Origin: Oscillatoria salina IIICB1
Lineage (GTDB): Bacteria; Cyanobacteriota; Cyanobacteriia; Cyanobacteriales; SIO1D9
Assembly: GCF_020144665.1 (NCBI RefSeq)
Contig: NZ_JAAHBQ010000005.1
Location: 34,082-98,081 of the forward strand
Reading direction: 5' to 3'
DNA: 64,000 nucleotides
The position numbers and the translations under genes are program-made. The notes beneath the pieces are model-generated. The model ran no database searches, was not told the DNA's origin, and was given only the letters and a program-made list of their open reading frames with translations. Position 1 is the first letter of the stretch. Every line of letters starts with the position of its first letter. This document shows, one piece after another, positions 56,485-64,000 of this stretch.

Positions 56485-57867
56485 ATGGGACTAGTATTTG
56501 AACAAATCAAGACAGAAGGGTTAGCCCAACTCTCCTATCTAGTGGGAGACGATAGTGCGGGGGTAGCTGCGATTATCGATCCCCGTCGCGATGTGGATAT
56601 TTATCTCGAAAAGGCGCGGGTTGCGGGAGTCAGGATTACTCACATTATTGAAACCCATATTCATGCTGATTTTGTTTCTGGTTCCCATGAACTGCAAGCC
56701 CGTATTGGTGCAAAAATCTGTGGTGGAAAAAGTTTAGATTATCAGTTTGAGTTACAACAACTAACCCAAGGAGATGAGATCGAATTGGGGAAAGTGAAAC
56801 TCCAAGTTTTACATACTCCTGGACATACCCCAGAACATATTACCCTACAAGTTTTTGATGCTCAACAAGGAGAGCAACCCTTCGGTATTTTTACTGGAGA
56901 TACGTTATTTAACCTGGATGTAGGACGACCAGATCTTAGTGGGACAGGGACAGAAAAAGAACTCGCTAGTAAACTGTATCATTCTTTGTTTGACGTTTTA
57001 GTGCCACTCGGCGATCGCGTCGAAGTCTATCCTTGTCATGGTGCGGGTTCAGCCTGTGGAAAATCCATCGGCGATCGCGCTCAAAGTACCATTGGTAATG
57101 AACGTATCTTTAGTGATGCCTTTCAAAAACGTAGCGAAGCGGAATTCATCGATTGGATTCTCGGAGATCTGCCCGAAGCCCCAAGATACTATTTCCGCCT
57201 GAAAAAAGTTAATGCTCAAGGTGCAAAAGTAACAGGCTGTGTTCCCACTCTCCAACCCCTTTCCCCTGCTGATTTTCAAGCTGCAATGGAAGATGAAAAT
57301 ACCTTAGTTATCGATACACGCTCCATGTTAGCCTTCGGAGGGGGACACATACCCGGCGCGATCAACATTGGTTTTGGTTCATCCTTTACCAACTGGATTG
57401 GTTGGATAATCGACGCAGACAAAAAACTACTCCTCGTCACCGAAGATACCCATGACGTTACCCTCGTCACCGACTACTTATATCGCATTGGCTACGACAA
57501 CTTATTCGGTTATCTTCGCAACGGAATGAGTAGTTGGTCGAAAGCAGGTTTACCCTTACAACATCTAGGGGAATGGTCAGTGCATGAGTTAAACGAACAT
57601 CTCGAGCAAGTAACTGTCCTGGATGTGCGTAGTGACAGCGAATATGCAAAAGGTCGCATTCCAGGCGCCAAACATATCTATGTTCCTCATCTTGAAGAAA
57701 ATTTCGAGAAGTTAGATAAAACTCAAGCTATTGCCACCTATTGCGGAAGTGGTTATCGCGCCTCTATTGCTGCCAGTCTCCTAGAAAAAAATGGCTTTGA
57801 AAATGTCATTAATATTCCTGGTTCTTGGAGTGCGTGGAAAACAGCAGGTCTTCCGGTTGAACAATAA
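56485..57867 (+). CDS. Persulfide dioxygenase-rhodanese fusion (CstB-like)
   Basis: 460 residues. The N-terminal metallo-beta-lactamase domain (about 1-240) has ETHIHADFVSGS (H58, H60, D62), HTPGHTPEH and FTGDTLF, in the form seen in persulfide dioxygenases fused to rhodaneses. A first rhodanese-like domain (about 265-350) lacks a catalytic cysteine. The second (about 365-460) has it at C420 in TYCGSGYR. CstB-type enzymes turn persulfides into thiosulfate. Its place between a copper storage protein and a copper pump suggests handling of sulfane sulfur released or formed during copper stress; this link is inferred. Confidence 0.85.
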   Translation: MGLVFEQIKTEGLAQLSYLVGDDSAGVAAIIDPRRDVDIYLEKARVAGVRITHIIETHIHADFVSGSHELQARIGAKICGGKSLDYQFELQQLTQGDEIELGKVKLQVLHTPGHTPEHITLQVFDAQQGEQPFGIFTGDTLFNLDVGRPDLSGTGTEKELASKLYHSLFDVLVPLGDRVEVYPCHGAGSACGKSIGDRAQSTIGNERIFSDAFQKRSEAEFIDWILGDLPEAPRYYFRLKKVNAQGAKVTGCVPTLQPLSPADFQAAMEDENTLVIDTRSMLAFGGGHIPGAINIGFGSSFTNWIGWIIDADKKLLLVTEDTHDVTLVTDYLYRIGYDNLFGYLRNGMSSWSKAGLPLQHLGEWSVHELNEHLEQVTVLDVRSDSEYAKGRIPGAKHIYVPHLEENFEKLDKTQAIATYCGSGYRASIAASLLEKNGFENVINIPGSWSAWKTAGLPVEQ

Positions 57868-57916
57868 CCGAAATTAATCAGCCAAACTTGATACAACCAA
57901 TAACCATTGAAGAAAA

Positions 57917-59944
57917 ATGGCACAATCTCACTCCCACCATCACAACGAACCCGGGGCGCACCGCGCTGGCGGACATGGTAAACACGCTGGACATGACCCA
58001 GAGATGTTTAAACGACGTTTCTTTGTCTGTCTAGTTTTGACTCTCCCCATTCTCTACTACTCCGAACAAATGCAAAAGTGGTTTGGCTACACCGCCCTCT
58101 TGTTTCCAGGGTGGGAGTGGGTGAACCCGATACTAGCGATCGTTGTTTTCTTCTACGGTGGCTGGGTGTTCCTTAAAGGAGCTTGGCATGAGTTTCAGGG
58201 CAAAATTGGTATGATGACGCTGATTGCCCTGGCAATTACTGTAGCGTTTGTCTACAGCCTAGCAGTTTCTTTCGGCTTGGCAGGAATACCCTTTTATTGG
58301 GAACTGGCGACCCTGATTGATGTAATGTTACTGGGTCATTGGATCGAAATGCGGTCTGTAGAAACAGCGAGTCGGGCGTTGGAAGAGTTGACAAAACTTG
58401 TTCCCCACCAAGCCCACCGCTATCGCGACAGAAACCCAGAAGGACAAATAGAAGACGTCTCAGTGAAAGAAATTGTCCGAGGGGATTTGATTCTGATTCG
58501 TCCCGGAGAACAAATTTCTAATGATGGGGAGATTGTTGAGGGAAATACGGCTGTCAATGAGTCATTTTTGACCGGAGAGTCTCGTCCGGTTGAAAAGCAA
58601 AAGGGAGATGAAGTAGTTGCAGGTTCAGTAAATGGGGAAGGGGCGATTAAAGTGGAAGTCACCCGCGTGGGAGAAGCCACAACCATTAGCCAGATGAAAC
58701 GTTTAGTCGAAGAAGCGCAAAAATCTCGTAGTGGTTATCAGGTGTTAGCAGACAGGATCGCCTTTTGGTTAACTCTCGTCGCGATCGCAGTGGGAACGTT
58801 AACCTTTGTTGTCTGGTTAGTCTTTGAAGACTTACTTTTTGCCATTAATCGTACAGTTACTGTCTTAGTGATTACCTGTCCTCATGCTTTAGGATTAGCA
58901 ATTCCCCTGGTGATTGTCAGCGCCACCGCTTTAGCTGCAAAAAACGGCATTCTTATCCGTAACCGCGAAGCCGTAGAACGGGCGAGAAATATTAAAACTA
59001 TGGCATTTGATAAGACGGGAACTCTCACAGAAGGTAAATTTGGAGTCCAACGGATTTATAGCGAAGGCTTAGAAGAAATGGAAGCCCTCGCCATTGCCGC
59101 AGCCCTCGAAACCTCCTCCGAACATCCCCTGGCTAAAGCGATCGCCACTGAAGCTCACAAGCGCAATCTCCAAATTCCCTCAATGGCAGACTTTGAAACT
59201 GTTACCGGACGCGGAGTTGGGGGGAAAGTCAACGGTCAAATTTATCGTATTGGTCGCCCAGAGTGGGTTCAAGAACAAAATCTCACTGTTACTTCATCGG
59301 TAAAAGATGGATTAGCGGTTGCGGATGAACGTGGGGAAAGTGCGGTGGTTTTAATGAATCGGACTAGTGCAGTTGCGGTGATTTCTTTGGCAGATCGAGT
59401 TCGAGAACGCGCCAGACAAACTATCGATCGTCTCAAAGAATTAGACATAGAACCGATTATGATTACCGGAGATGCAGAAGCTGTCGCCCGCACTGTCGCT
59501 CAAGATTTAGGTATCGAACGCTATTATGCACGAGTTCTCCCCGAAGATAAGGTCAATATTCTCAAAAAACTTAAAAAAGAAGGGGCAACTGCTTTTGTTG
59601 GAGATGGAATTAACGATGCAGCAGCTTTACTTGAAGCGAATATGGGAATCGCAATCGGTGCAGGAACAAATGTCGCTATTGAATCGGCGGATTTAGTTCT
59701 CATTGAAGACGATCCCCTCGATGCGGTTAAAGCCCTGAATTTAGGTAAGAAAACTTATCGCAAAATGATTCAAAACTTATTTTGGGCAACGGGATATAAT
59801 GTTCTGGCTATTCCCCTAGCTGCGGGAGTTGCTTATAGTTGGGGCTTGTTACTTTCTCCAGCAATTGGGGCGTTACTGATGAGTTTGTCTACTGTGATTG
59901 TGGCGATTAATGCTGTGCTTTTAAGAAGGGCAAAATTGGCTTAA
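57917..59944 (+). CDS. Copper-transporting P1B-type ATPase, CPH (CopB) class
   Basis: 675 residues. A His-rich N-terminus (SHSHHHNEPGAHRAGGHGKH) replaces the usual CxxC domain. Motifs: TGES (219-222), CPH in TM6 (321-323), DKTGT with D365 phosphorylated, HP motif in SSEHPLAKAIATEA, and GDGINDAAAL. The CPH signature and His-rich head mark subgroup P1B-3, linked to Cu(II)/Cu(I) export. It follows the CstB-like gene by 49 bases and probably shares its transcript. Confidence 0.93.
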   Translation: MAQSHSHHHNEPGAHRAGGHGKHAGHDPEMFKRRFFVCLVLTLPILYYSEQMQKWFGYTALLFPGWEWVNPILAIVVFFYGGWVFLKGAWHEFQGKIGMMTLIALAITVAFVYSLAVSFGLAGIPFYWELATLIDVMLLGHWIEMRSVETASRALEELTKLVPHQAHRYRDRNPEGQIEDVSVKEIVRGDLILIRPGEQISNDGEIVEGNTAVNESFLTGESRPVEKQKGDEVVAGSVNGEGAIKVEVTRVGEATTISQMKRLVEEAQKSRSGYQVLADRIAFWLTLVAIAVGTLTFVVWLVFEDLLFAINRTVTVLVITCPHALGLAIPLVIVSATALAAKNGILIRNREAVERARNIKTMAFDKTGTLTEGKFGVQRIYSEGLEEMEALAIAAALETSSEHPLAKAIATEAHKRNLQIPSMADFETVTGRGVGGKVNGQIYRIGRPEWVQEQNLTVTSSVKDGLAVADERGESAVVLMNRTSAVAVISLADRVRERARQTIDRLKELDIEPIMITGDAEAVARTVAQDLGIERYYARVLPEDKVNILKKLKKEGATAFVGDGINDAAALLEANMGIAIGAGTNVAIESADLVLIEDDPLDAVKALNLGKKTYRKMIQNLFWATGYNVLAIPLAAGVAYSWGLLLSPAIGALLMSLSTVIVAINAVLLRRAKLA

Positions 59945-59974
59945 TTAAATCAGAGATTATTAAGCTAAGTAAAG

Positions 59975-60027
59975 TAGGGCGATCGCCAATGAGAAAATTT
60001 CTGTATTTGTCTGTGGCGATCGCCCTA
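59975..60027. terminator. Long HIP1-containing inverted repeat
   Basis: TAGGGCGATCGCCA (59975-59988) pairs perfectly with TGGCGATCGCCCTA (60014-60027). It lies between convergent genes and could terminate transcription in both directions, though no T-run follows directly. Confidence 0.5.
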
Positions 60028-60054
60028 ATCTGTTTGTTTGGCTAAAAATAATTT

Positions 60055-60072
60055 AGCCCGCATCTGCGGGCT
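60055..60072 (-). terminator. Terminator of glgA
   Basis: AGCCCGCA-TC-TGCGGGCT hairpin 24 bases after the glgA stop; on the minus strand it is followed by an A/T-rich tail AAATTATTTTT. Confidence 0.75.
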
Positions 60073-60095
60073 GTATTTATTGAGGAACAACAAAA

Positions 60096-61508
60096 TTATG
60101 AGTCTTGTTCTTGATTTACCTCAATTCGATCTTCAGGAATACCGAGAAGATTGTTATACAATTTGACGTATTCTATAGCAGATTTTTCCCAGCTATAGTC
60201 GGTTTTCATACCTCGCTGTTGGATTTTTTTCCAGGTATCTTTGTGACGATAAGCTTCGGAAGCACGTACCATTGAAGTATACAAGTCGAGTGGTTCGTAG
60301 CGATCGAAACAATAACCAGTACCAATTTCTTTTACTGGATCGTGGTGAAAAACGGTATCGACTAAACCGCCAGTACGTCGCACAATAGGGACGGAACCAT
60401 AGCGCATAGCAATTAATTGACTAATTCCGCAAGGTTCAAAGCGAGAAGGCATTAAAAAGGCATCGCAACCTGCGTAAATACGACGGGCGAGAGAATTACT
60501 ATAAAGCAGTTGCACTGCCATACGTCCCGGAAAACGGGATGCCAGATGCCACAATTGAGTTTCGTAGTAGCGATCGCCAGTTCCTAAGAGAACAAACTGC
60601 GAATCAGTATATGATAAATATCGCTCCATGATTTGCAGAATTAAGTCAATACCTTTTTGTTCTACCAGTCGCGATACTAGCCCAATTAGAAAACTACCGC
60701 TATTAACTTCTAAACCTACTTCTTCTTGTAAAGTAATTTTGTTGGCGCGGCGTTTTTCCAAAGTATCGATCGTGAAATTCTCTTCGAGATATTTATCGGT
60801 AGCTGGATTATAACTATCGGTGTCAATACCGTTGAGAATACCTGATAGCTTACCACTCATCCAAGATAATAAACCTTCGAGAGTTTCACCGTAAGCAGCA
60901 GTTTTGATTTGTTCGGCATAGGTAGGAGAAACTGTCGTTACGCGATCGGCAGATTGGATCGCTGCTGCCATTGTATTATGACCTTGCATATACCAAGGAC
61001 ACCAAGTCATTTGTTCCAAACGCCAACGCCAGGGACCTTGGTAAGCTAGATTATGAATTGTGAAAACTGTACTGATGTCTGAAGATGAACTCATCCAAAC
61101 TGGAATCATGCCTGTATGCCAGTCATGACAGTGAATAATATTTGGTTTCCAGTAATTCCAAGCAAATTCAGCCGCAGCATTGGCAAAAAGTGTGAAGCGC
61201 CAATCTTCATCTTCTCCACTATAAATGCGGCGAGGTGAGAAAGAGTAGTGAGCAAATAAGTATACGGGAATGTCGGTTCCAGGTAAGGTTGATTTGCAGA
61301 TGGAAAAATCCTGAAACATGACATTACTTTTCCAAACCGGATCGCTGGGAATATCCATCTTATCCGGCAAAAAGCCATAATAAGGCATAAAAACCCGCAC
61401 ATCATGCCCCATTTGGCGTAAAATCTTCGGTAACGAACCAACCACATCTCCCATTCCGCCTACTTTGGCAACGGGGGCTGCTTCTGCGGAAACAAATAAA
61501 ATTCTCAT
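60096..61508 (-). CDS. glgA: Glycogen synthase (ADP-glucose type, GT5)
   Basis: 470 residues. The N-terminus [27 protein letters not shown] carries the KxGG ADP-glucose-binding lysine. Further motifs: [13 protein letters not shown], the C-domain [14 protein letters not shown] and [30 protein letters not shown] with the E-x7-E element. It elongates glycogen (alpha-1,4 glucan) from ADP-glucose. Cyanobacteria often have two GlgA forms; which this is cannot be settled here. It lies downstream of hemC, with a terminator between them. Confidence 0.95.
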   Translation of the reverse strand: MRILFVSAEAAPVAKVGGMGDVVGSLPKILRQMGHDVRVFMPYYGFLPDKMDIPSDPVWKSNVMFQDFSICKSTLPGTDIPVYLFAHYSFSPRRIYSGEDEDWRFTLFANAAAEFAWNYWKPNIIHCHDWHTGMIPVWMSSSSDISTVFTIHNLAYQGPWRWRLEQMTWCPWYMQGHNTMAAAIQSADRVTTVSPTYAEQIKTAAYGETLEGLLSWMSGKLSGILNGIDTDSYNPATDKYLEENFTIDTLEKRRANKITLQEEVGLEVNSGSFLIGLVSRLVEQKGIDLILQIMERYLSYTDSQFVLLGTGDRYYETQLWHLASRFPGRMAVQLLYSNSLARRIYAGCDAFLMPSRFEPCGISQLIAMRYGSVPIVRRTGGLVDTVFHHDPVKEIGTGYCFDRYEPLDLYTSMVRASEAYRHKDTWKKIQQRGMKTDYSWEKSAIEYVKLYNNLLGIPEDRIEVNQEQDS

Positions 61509-61597
61509 TTGGGTTAATCAGCTATTTTCTATTTTTAGTCGTTCTTTGCTAATTGTTTATCGATAGTTGTCTTCTTGTCTATTGTCTCTCTAAAAAT

Positions 61598-61621
61598 AGG
61601 GTGCGTTCGGTAACGCACCCT
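61598..61621 (-). terminator. Terminator of hemC
   Basis: Ten-bp stem AGGGTGCGTT/AACGCACCCT with a CGGT loop, followed on the minus strand by ATTTTTA. It begins 25 bases after the hemC stop. Confidence 0.85.
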
Positions 61622-61645
61622 ACTAGATATTTCCAGGAAAGGAAA

Positions 61646-62617
61646 TTAGCTTCGTTCAATTTCTGCCAAAATCTCGTCGAGTATGTTTTGCGCGCCCTGC
61701 GATCGCAGTTTCTCGGCTAATTTTACTCCTAGTTGTTCGGCTTTGCTGCTTTTGCCGCTTACTGTATCTTTGATTAAGCGTTTACCGTCTAAACTAGCAA
61801 CCATACCGACTAAAGTTAGATTATCTTCGTGGTCAATGCTGGTATTAACACCAATTGGTACTTGACAACCGCCTTCTAGTTCCCGCAACATAGATCTTTC
61901 TGCTAAAGCGCGAGCTTTTGTCGGCGGATGTTCGATCGCTTTGAGCAATTCTAAGATTTCTGTGTCTCCTTCTCGGCATTCTATCCCTAATGCGCCTTGT
62001 CCGACGGCGTGAAGAGAGATTTCACCAGGGATAACTTGTTGGATGCGATCGCCCATTCCTAAGCGTTGTAATCCGGCTACGGCTAAAATTAGGGCATCGT
62101 ATTCGCCTGCGTCTAATTTTGCTAATCTGGTGTTGAGGTTACCGCGAATGTCTTTGAATTCTAAGTGAGGGAAATGATGGCGCAGTTGTGCTAACCTTCG
62201 TAATGAGGAAGTCCCAATTACTGCTCCTTCAGGTAAGCTATCTAGTTGTTTATCTTGATGTTTTGCGTGGACTACTAACGCATCTGCTGGATCTACTCTT
62301 TCGGTAACGCAACCTAAGATTAATCCTTCTGGTAGTTTGGTAGGTAAGTCTTTCAGCGAATGAACCGCAAAATCTACCTGTTTGCTAAGTATTCCTACTT
62401 CTAATTCTTTGGTAAACAGTCCCTTGTCCCCGATCTTTGACAAAGCGACATCAAGAATTTTGTCTCCTTGGGTACTCATTGTTTCCACTTCAAACTGGCG
62501 ATCGGGAAAATGTTTTTGTAGTTGCTCTTGTACCCAGTGAGTTTGTACTAGCGCCAATTGACTTTTTCGGGAACCGATGCGAATTGTTCGTAGAGGACGA
62601 GAAACTGTTGAGGTCAT
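61646..62617 (-). CDS. hemC: Porphobilinogen deaminase (hydroxymethylbilane synthase)
   Basis: 323 residues. [21 protein letters not shown] at the start, the substrate-contact segments [14 protein letters not shown] and [13 protein letters not shown], the catalytic aspartate region SHALKD-like within AVHSLKD, and the cofactor cysteine in [11 protein letters not shown] (about residue 250). It joins four porphobilinogens into the tetrapyrrole precursor of haem, chlorophyll and phycobilins. An HLR1-like element lies about 95 bases upstream. Confidence 0.96.
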   Translation of the reverse strand: MTSTVSRPLRTIRIGSRKSQLALVQTHWVQEQLQKHFPDRQFEVETMSTQGDKILDVALSKIGDKGLFTKELEVGILSKQVDFAVHSLKDLPTKLPEGLILGCVTERVDPADALVVHAKHQDKQLDSLPEGAVIGTSSLRRLAQLRHHFPHLEFKDIRGNLNTRLAKLDAGEYDALILAVAGLQRLGMGDRIQQVIPGEISLHAVGQGALGIECREGDTEILELLKAIEHPPTKARALAERSMLRELEGGCQVPIGVNTSIDHEDNLTLVGMVASLDGKRLIKDTVSGKSSKAEQLGVKLAEKLRSQGAQNILDEILAEIERS

Positions 62618-63031
62618 ATAGCAGTTATGTCAAAAAAAAAATTATAGTCACCCGATCTAGGTTATCGCGTTAGATGACAAACAGATTCGCTGTGATTGGT
62701 TACAACCCCTAAATGTAACATATAGTAACATTTCTTTGGCTGAGCCAAGTTGCTTACCTTCCCTAGCAAAATCGTTCTCGCTACTTTTATCCCTCAACTC
62801 TCATTACCACTTTTAAGGTTTTTCATCTGTAAATTTGTATACAAAAACTGTTAAGAATAAGAAAATTTTTGCCTAATCTGAAATTAATTTTGTTGACATA
62901 GAATATAGGAAGAGAAATCGTTCTAAAATTTAAAGATGAATTAATCGCAATCGGTAGTGTTGCCGATCGTTTCTAGCGATGACGCGTTTCAATGTTGCTC
63001 AAATTAGTTGAAGCAGATAAAGGAGCGGAAT
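62618..63031. other. Divergent region between hemC and the first small exported gene
   Basis: 414 AT-rich bases. The HLR1-like repeat lies at 62712-62729; the ribosome site AAAGGAG of the rightward gene is at 63020-63026. Nothing else is recognised. Confidence 0.5.
62712..62729 (-). promoter_or_regulatory. HLR1-like element (RpaB binding site) upstream of hemC
   Basis: On the minus strand the sequence is GTTACTAT-AT-GTTACATT. The HLR1 consensus is two direct (G/T)TTACA(T/A)(T/A) units two bases apart; the second unit is perfect and the first has one mismatch. RpaB at HLR1 controls light-stress and photosynthesis genes. Confidence 0.55.
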
Positions 63032-63355
63032 ATGATTAAATCTATCTTAAGATTAATGTTTGCCCTTGGTGGAGTTGCAGTTACGGCTGCGGGTGCAGTA
63101 GCTCAAGAAAGCATTTTCAATCCACCAATTACGAGCGATCCAAGTGTTTTAAATCAAGAAGGAGTAAGAGAAACTCCACCATCAGAGTCAAATCTGTCTG
63201 AGGAGCGATCGCCAACCAGTAATTCTACAGAAAATAACGATAACAGATTATCAGGTTTAGAAATTAGAATTTCTGAGCAAGCAGAAGTCCGTGTCAGAGG
63301 TAACGATCTTAACGTTGATAGTCCGGGAATTGTCGAGTTTGTCAACCGATTTTAA
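63032..63355 (+). CDS. Small exported protein, paralogue of the next gene
   Basis: 107 residues from the ATG at 63032, chosen because AAAGGAGCGG lies just upstream; a TTG at 63008 would add eight residues. A signal peptide (about 1-26, ending AGAVAQ) is followed by a ESIFNPPITSDPSVLNQ motif, a Ser/Asn/Glu-rich middle and a C-terminal beta-like VRVRGNDLNVDSPGIVEFVNRF. The N-terminal and C-terminal motifs recur in the protein at 63570-63992. Unknown family, likely periplasmic. Confidence 0.7.
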   Translation: MIKSILRLMFALGGVAVTAAGAVAQESIFNPPITSDPSVLNQEGVRETPPSESNLSEERSPTSNSTENNDNRLSGLEIRISEQAEVRVRGNDLNVDSPGIVEFVNRF

Positions 63356-63569
63356 CTTTTTTAACAAAATCGCTCTGAGACAGACGTTTTTCCTGGCGAA
63401 AAAAAATGTAATAGTTAACTCAAGTGAGGGAAATCTCTAACCAAAGATTTGTATAAACCGATAGACGATTTTTTGCCTTAATTTTCTCACAATTAATAGC
63501 AAGATGTGCTGGTAAAAGTAATTTTATTTGCACTTTACATCGTATTTTTAGCTATTAAGGAGGAAATTT

Positions 63570-63992
63570 ATGCGTAAATCGTTATTAGCATTGCTTTTTA
63601 GTTTTGTAGGAGTTACAACATTCTCAAATAATGTTCTCGCGCAAACAGAAGAAGTTTTTTATCCACCGATTAATCCCGAACCAAGCGCTCTACCTGAAGT
63701 AGATAATAATTCCCTGGGTTTGCAAGAGTCAACAGTTCCAGTGGATAGCGTCGCTGAGGAACCTTTTACTGATTTACAATGTTTTAACTCCGAAACTGGG
63801 ACAGATATCAACTGCGGTTATAGATTAAATGATTCTCTCGCGGTAGCTGAGTCGTTTGATGCGACCGGGTTTGATAATGATAGATTAGCTAGTTATGGTA
63901 TAGAACTAAACGAAGATACTAATTTGCGGGTTCGATCTAGACTATCTACGGTAAACTCCAAAGTAATTGTTGAGGTGGTTAATCCCTTCTAA
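63570..63992 (+). CDS. Small exported protein, paralogue of the preceding gene
   Basis: 140 residues with a strong TAAGGAGGAAA ribosome site. Signal peptide (about 1-25, ending NNVLAQ), then EEVFYPPINPEPSALPE, a middle with two cysteines (LQCFNSETGTDINCGY) absent from the shorter paralogue, and the C-terminal NLRVRSRLSTVNSKVIVEVVNPF. The shared motifs and tandem position show duplication followed by divergence. Unknown function; the two cysteines could form a disulfide. Confidence 0.75.
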   Translation: MRKSLLALLFSFVGVTTFSNNVLAQTEEVFYPPINPEPSALPEVDNNSLGLQESTVPVDSVAEEPFTDLQCFNSETGTDINCGYRLNDSLAVAESFDATGFDNDRLASYGIELNEDTNLRVRSRLSTVNSKVIVEVVNPF

Positions 63993-64000
63993 AATAAGCG

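Overview
The window comes from a cyanobacterium. Supporting signs are the many GCGATCGC (HIP1) octamers (for example at 84-91), the PanC-Cmk fusion, a ferredoxin-type glutamate synthase, an RNase E ending in the arginine-rich tail typical of cyanobacteria, a cystine C-S lyase close to Synechocystis C-DES, and the rpsL-rpsG-fusA-tuf-rpsJ order. Short tandem repeats of the GATTGGG and CAGTTATCAGT type fill several intergenic spaces, another cyanobacterial habit. The genus cannot be fixed from sequence alone.

Layout. 1-6406: the 3' half of one RND efflux pump, convergent with a complete membrane-fusion-protein/RND pump operon. 6407-9541: an AT-rich, HIP1-free insert holding a decayed antitoxin start and a two-gene unit, a class V PLP enzyme plus a glutamate-cysteine-ligase-like ATP-grasp-independent ligase (GCS2 fold). 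This is the best candidate in the window for an uncharacterised small-molecule pathway. 9593-18179: folK-nudix, a WD40 propeller, a GNAT enzyme, a Cache-PAS-PAS histidine kinase with a BMP-type lipoprotein upstream, and a cysteine desulfurase. 18180-24006: a long leader region with a transposon-end relic, rne-rnhB, a DUF1997 protein, pheA and a LON-domain protein. 24126-29367: the str ribosomal operon on the minus strand. 29493-32482: an A-type Fe-S carrier, a cupin and a phosphodiester glycosidase.

32483-33615 is a 1.1 kb gene-free stretch with a candidate structured RNA that has its own -10 box, followed by the promoter of glsF (Fd-GOGAT). Just after glsF lies a TnpB-only IS200/IS605-type element with a palindromic in-frame insert in tnpB. 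39735-51660 is mostly housekeeping: polysaccharide deacetylase, panC-cmk, a glycosyltransferase, C-DES, a RecB-like nuclease, tRNA-Asp, gltX and homoserine dehydrogenase.

51754-59944 is a copper-handling island. copA-copB and three small exported or membrane genes run leftward. A four-helix Cys-rich copper protein, a CstB-like persulfide dioxygenase/rhodanese and a CPH-type P1B ATPase run rightward. The divergent control region carries two identical-spacing ATGAAAT-N4-ATGAAAT direct repeats, which probably bind an OmpR-type copper regulator encoded elsewhere. 60096-62617 holds glgA and hemC; hemC has an HLR1-like (RpaB) site upstream. The window closes with two paralogous small exported proteins of unknown function.

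All functional calls are from reading motifs and remembered family features; no database search was run.
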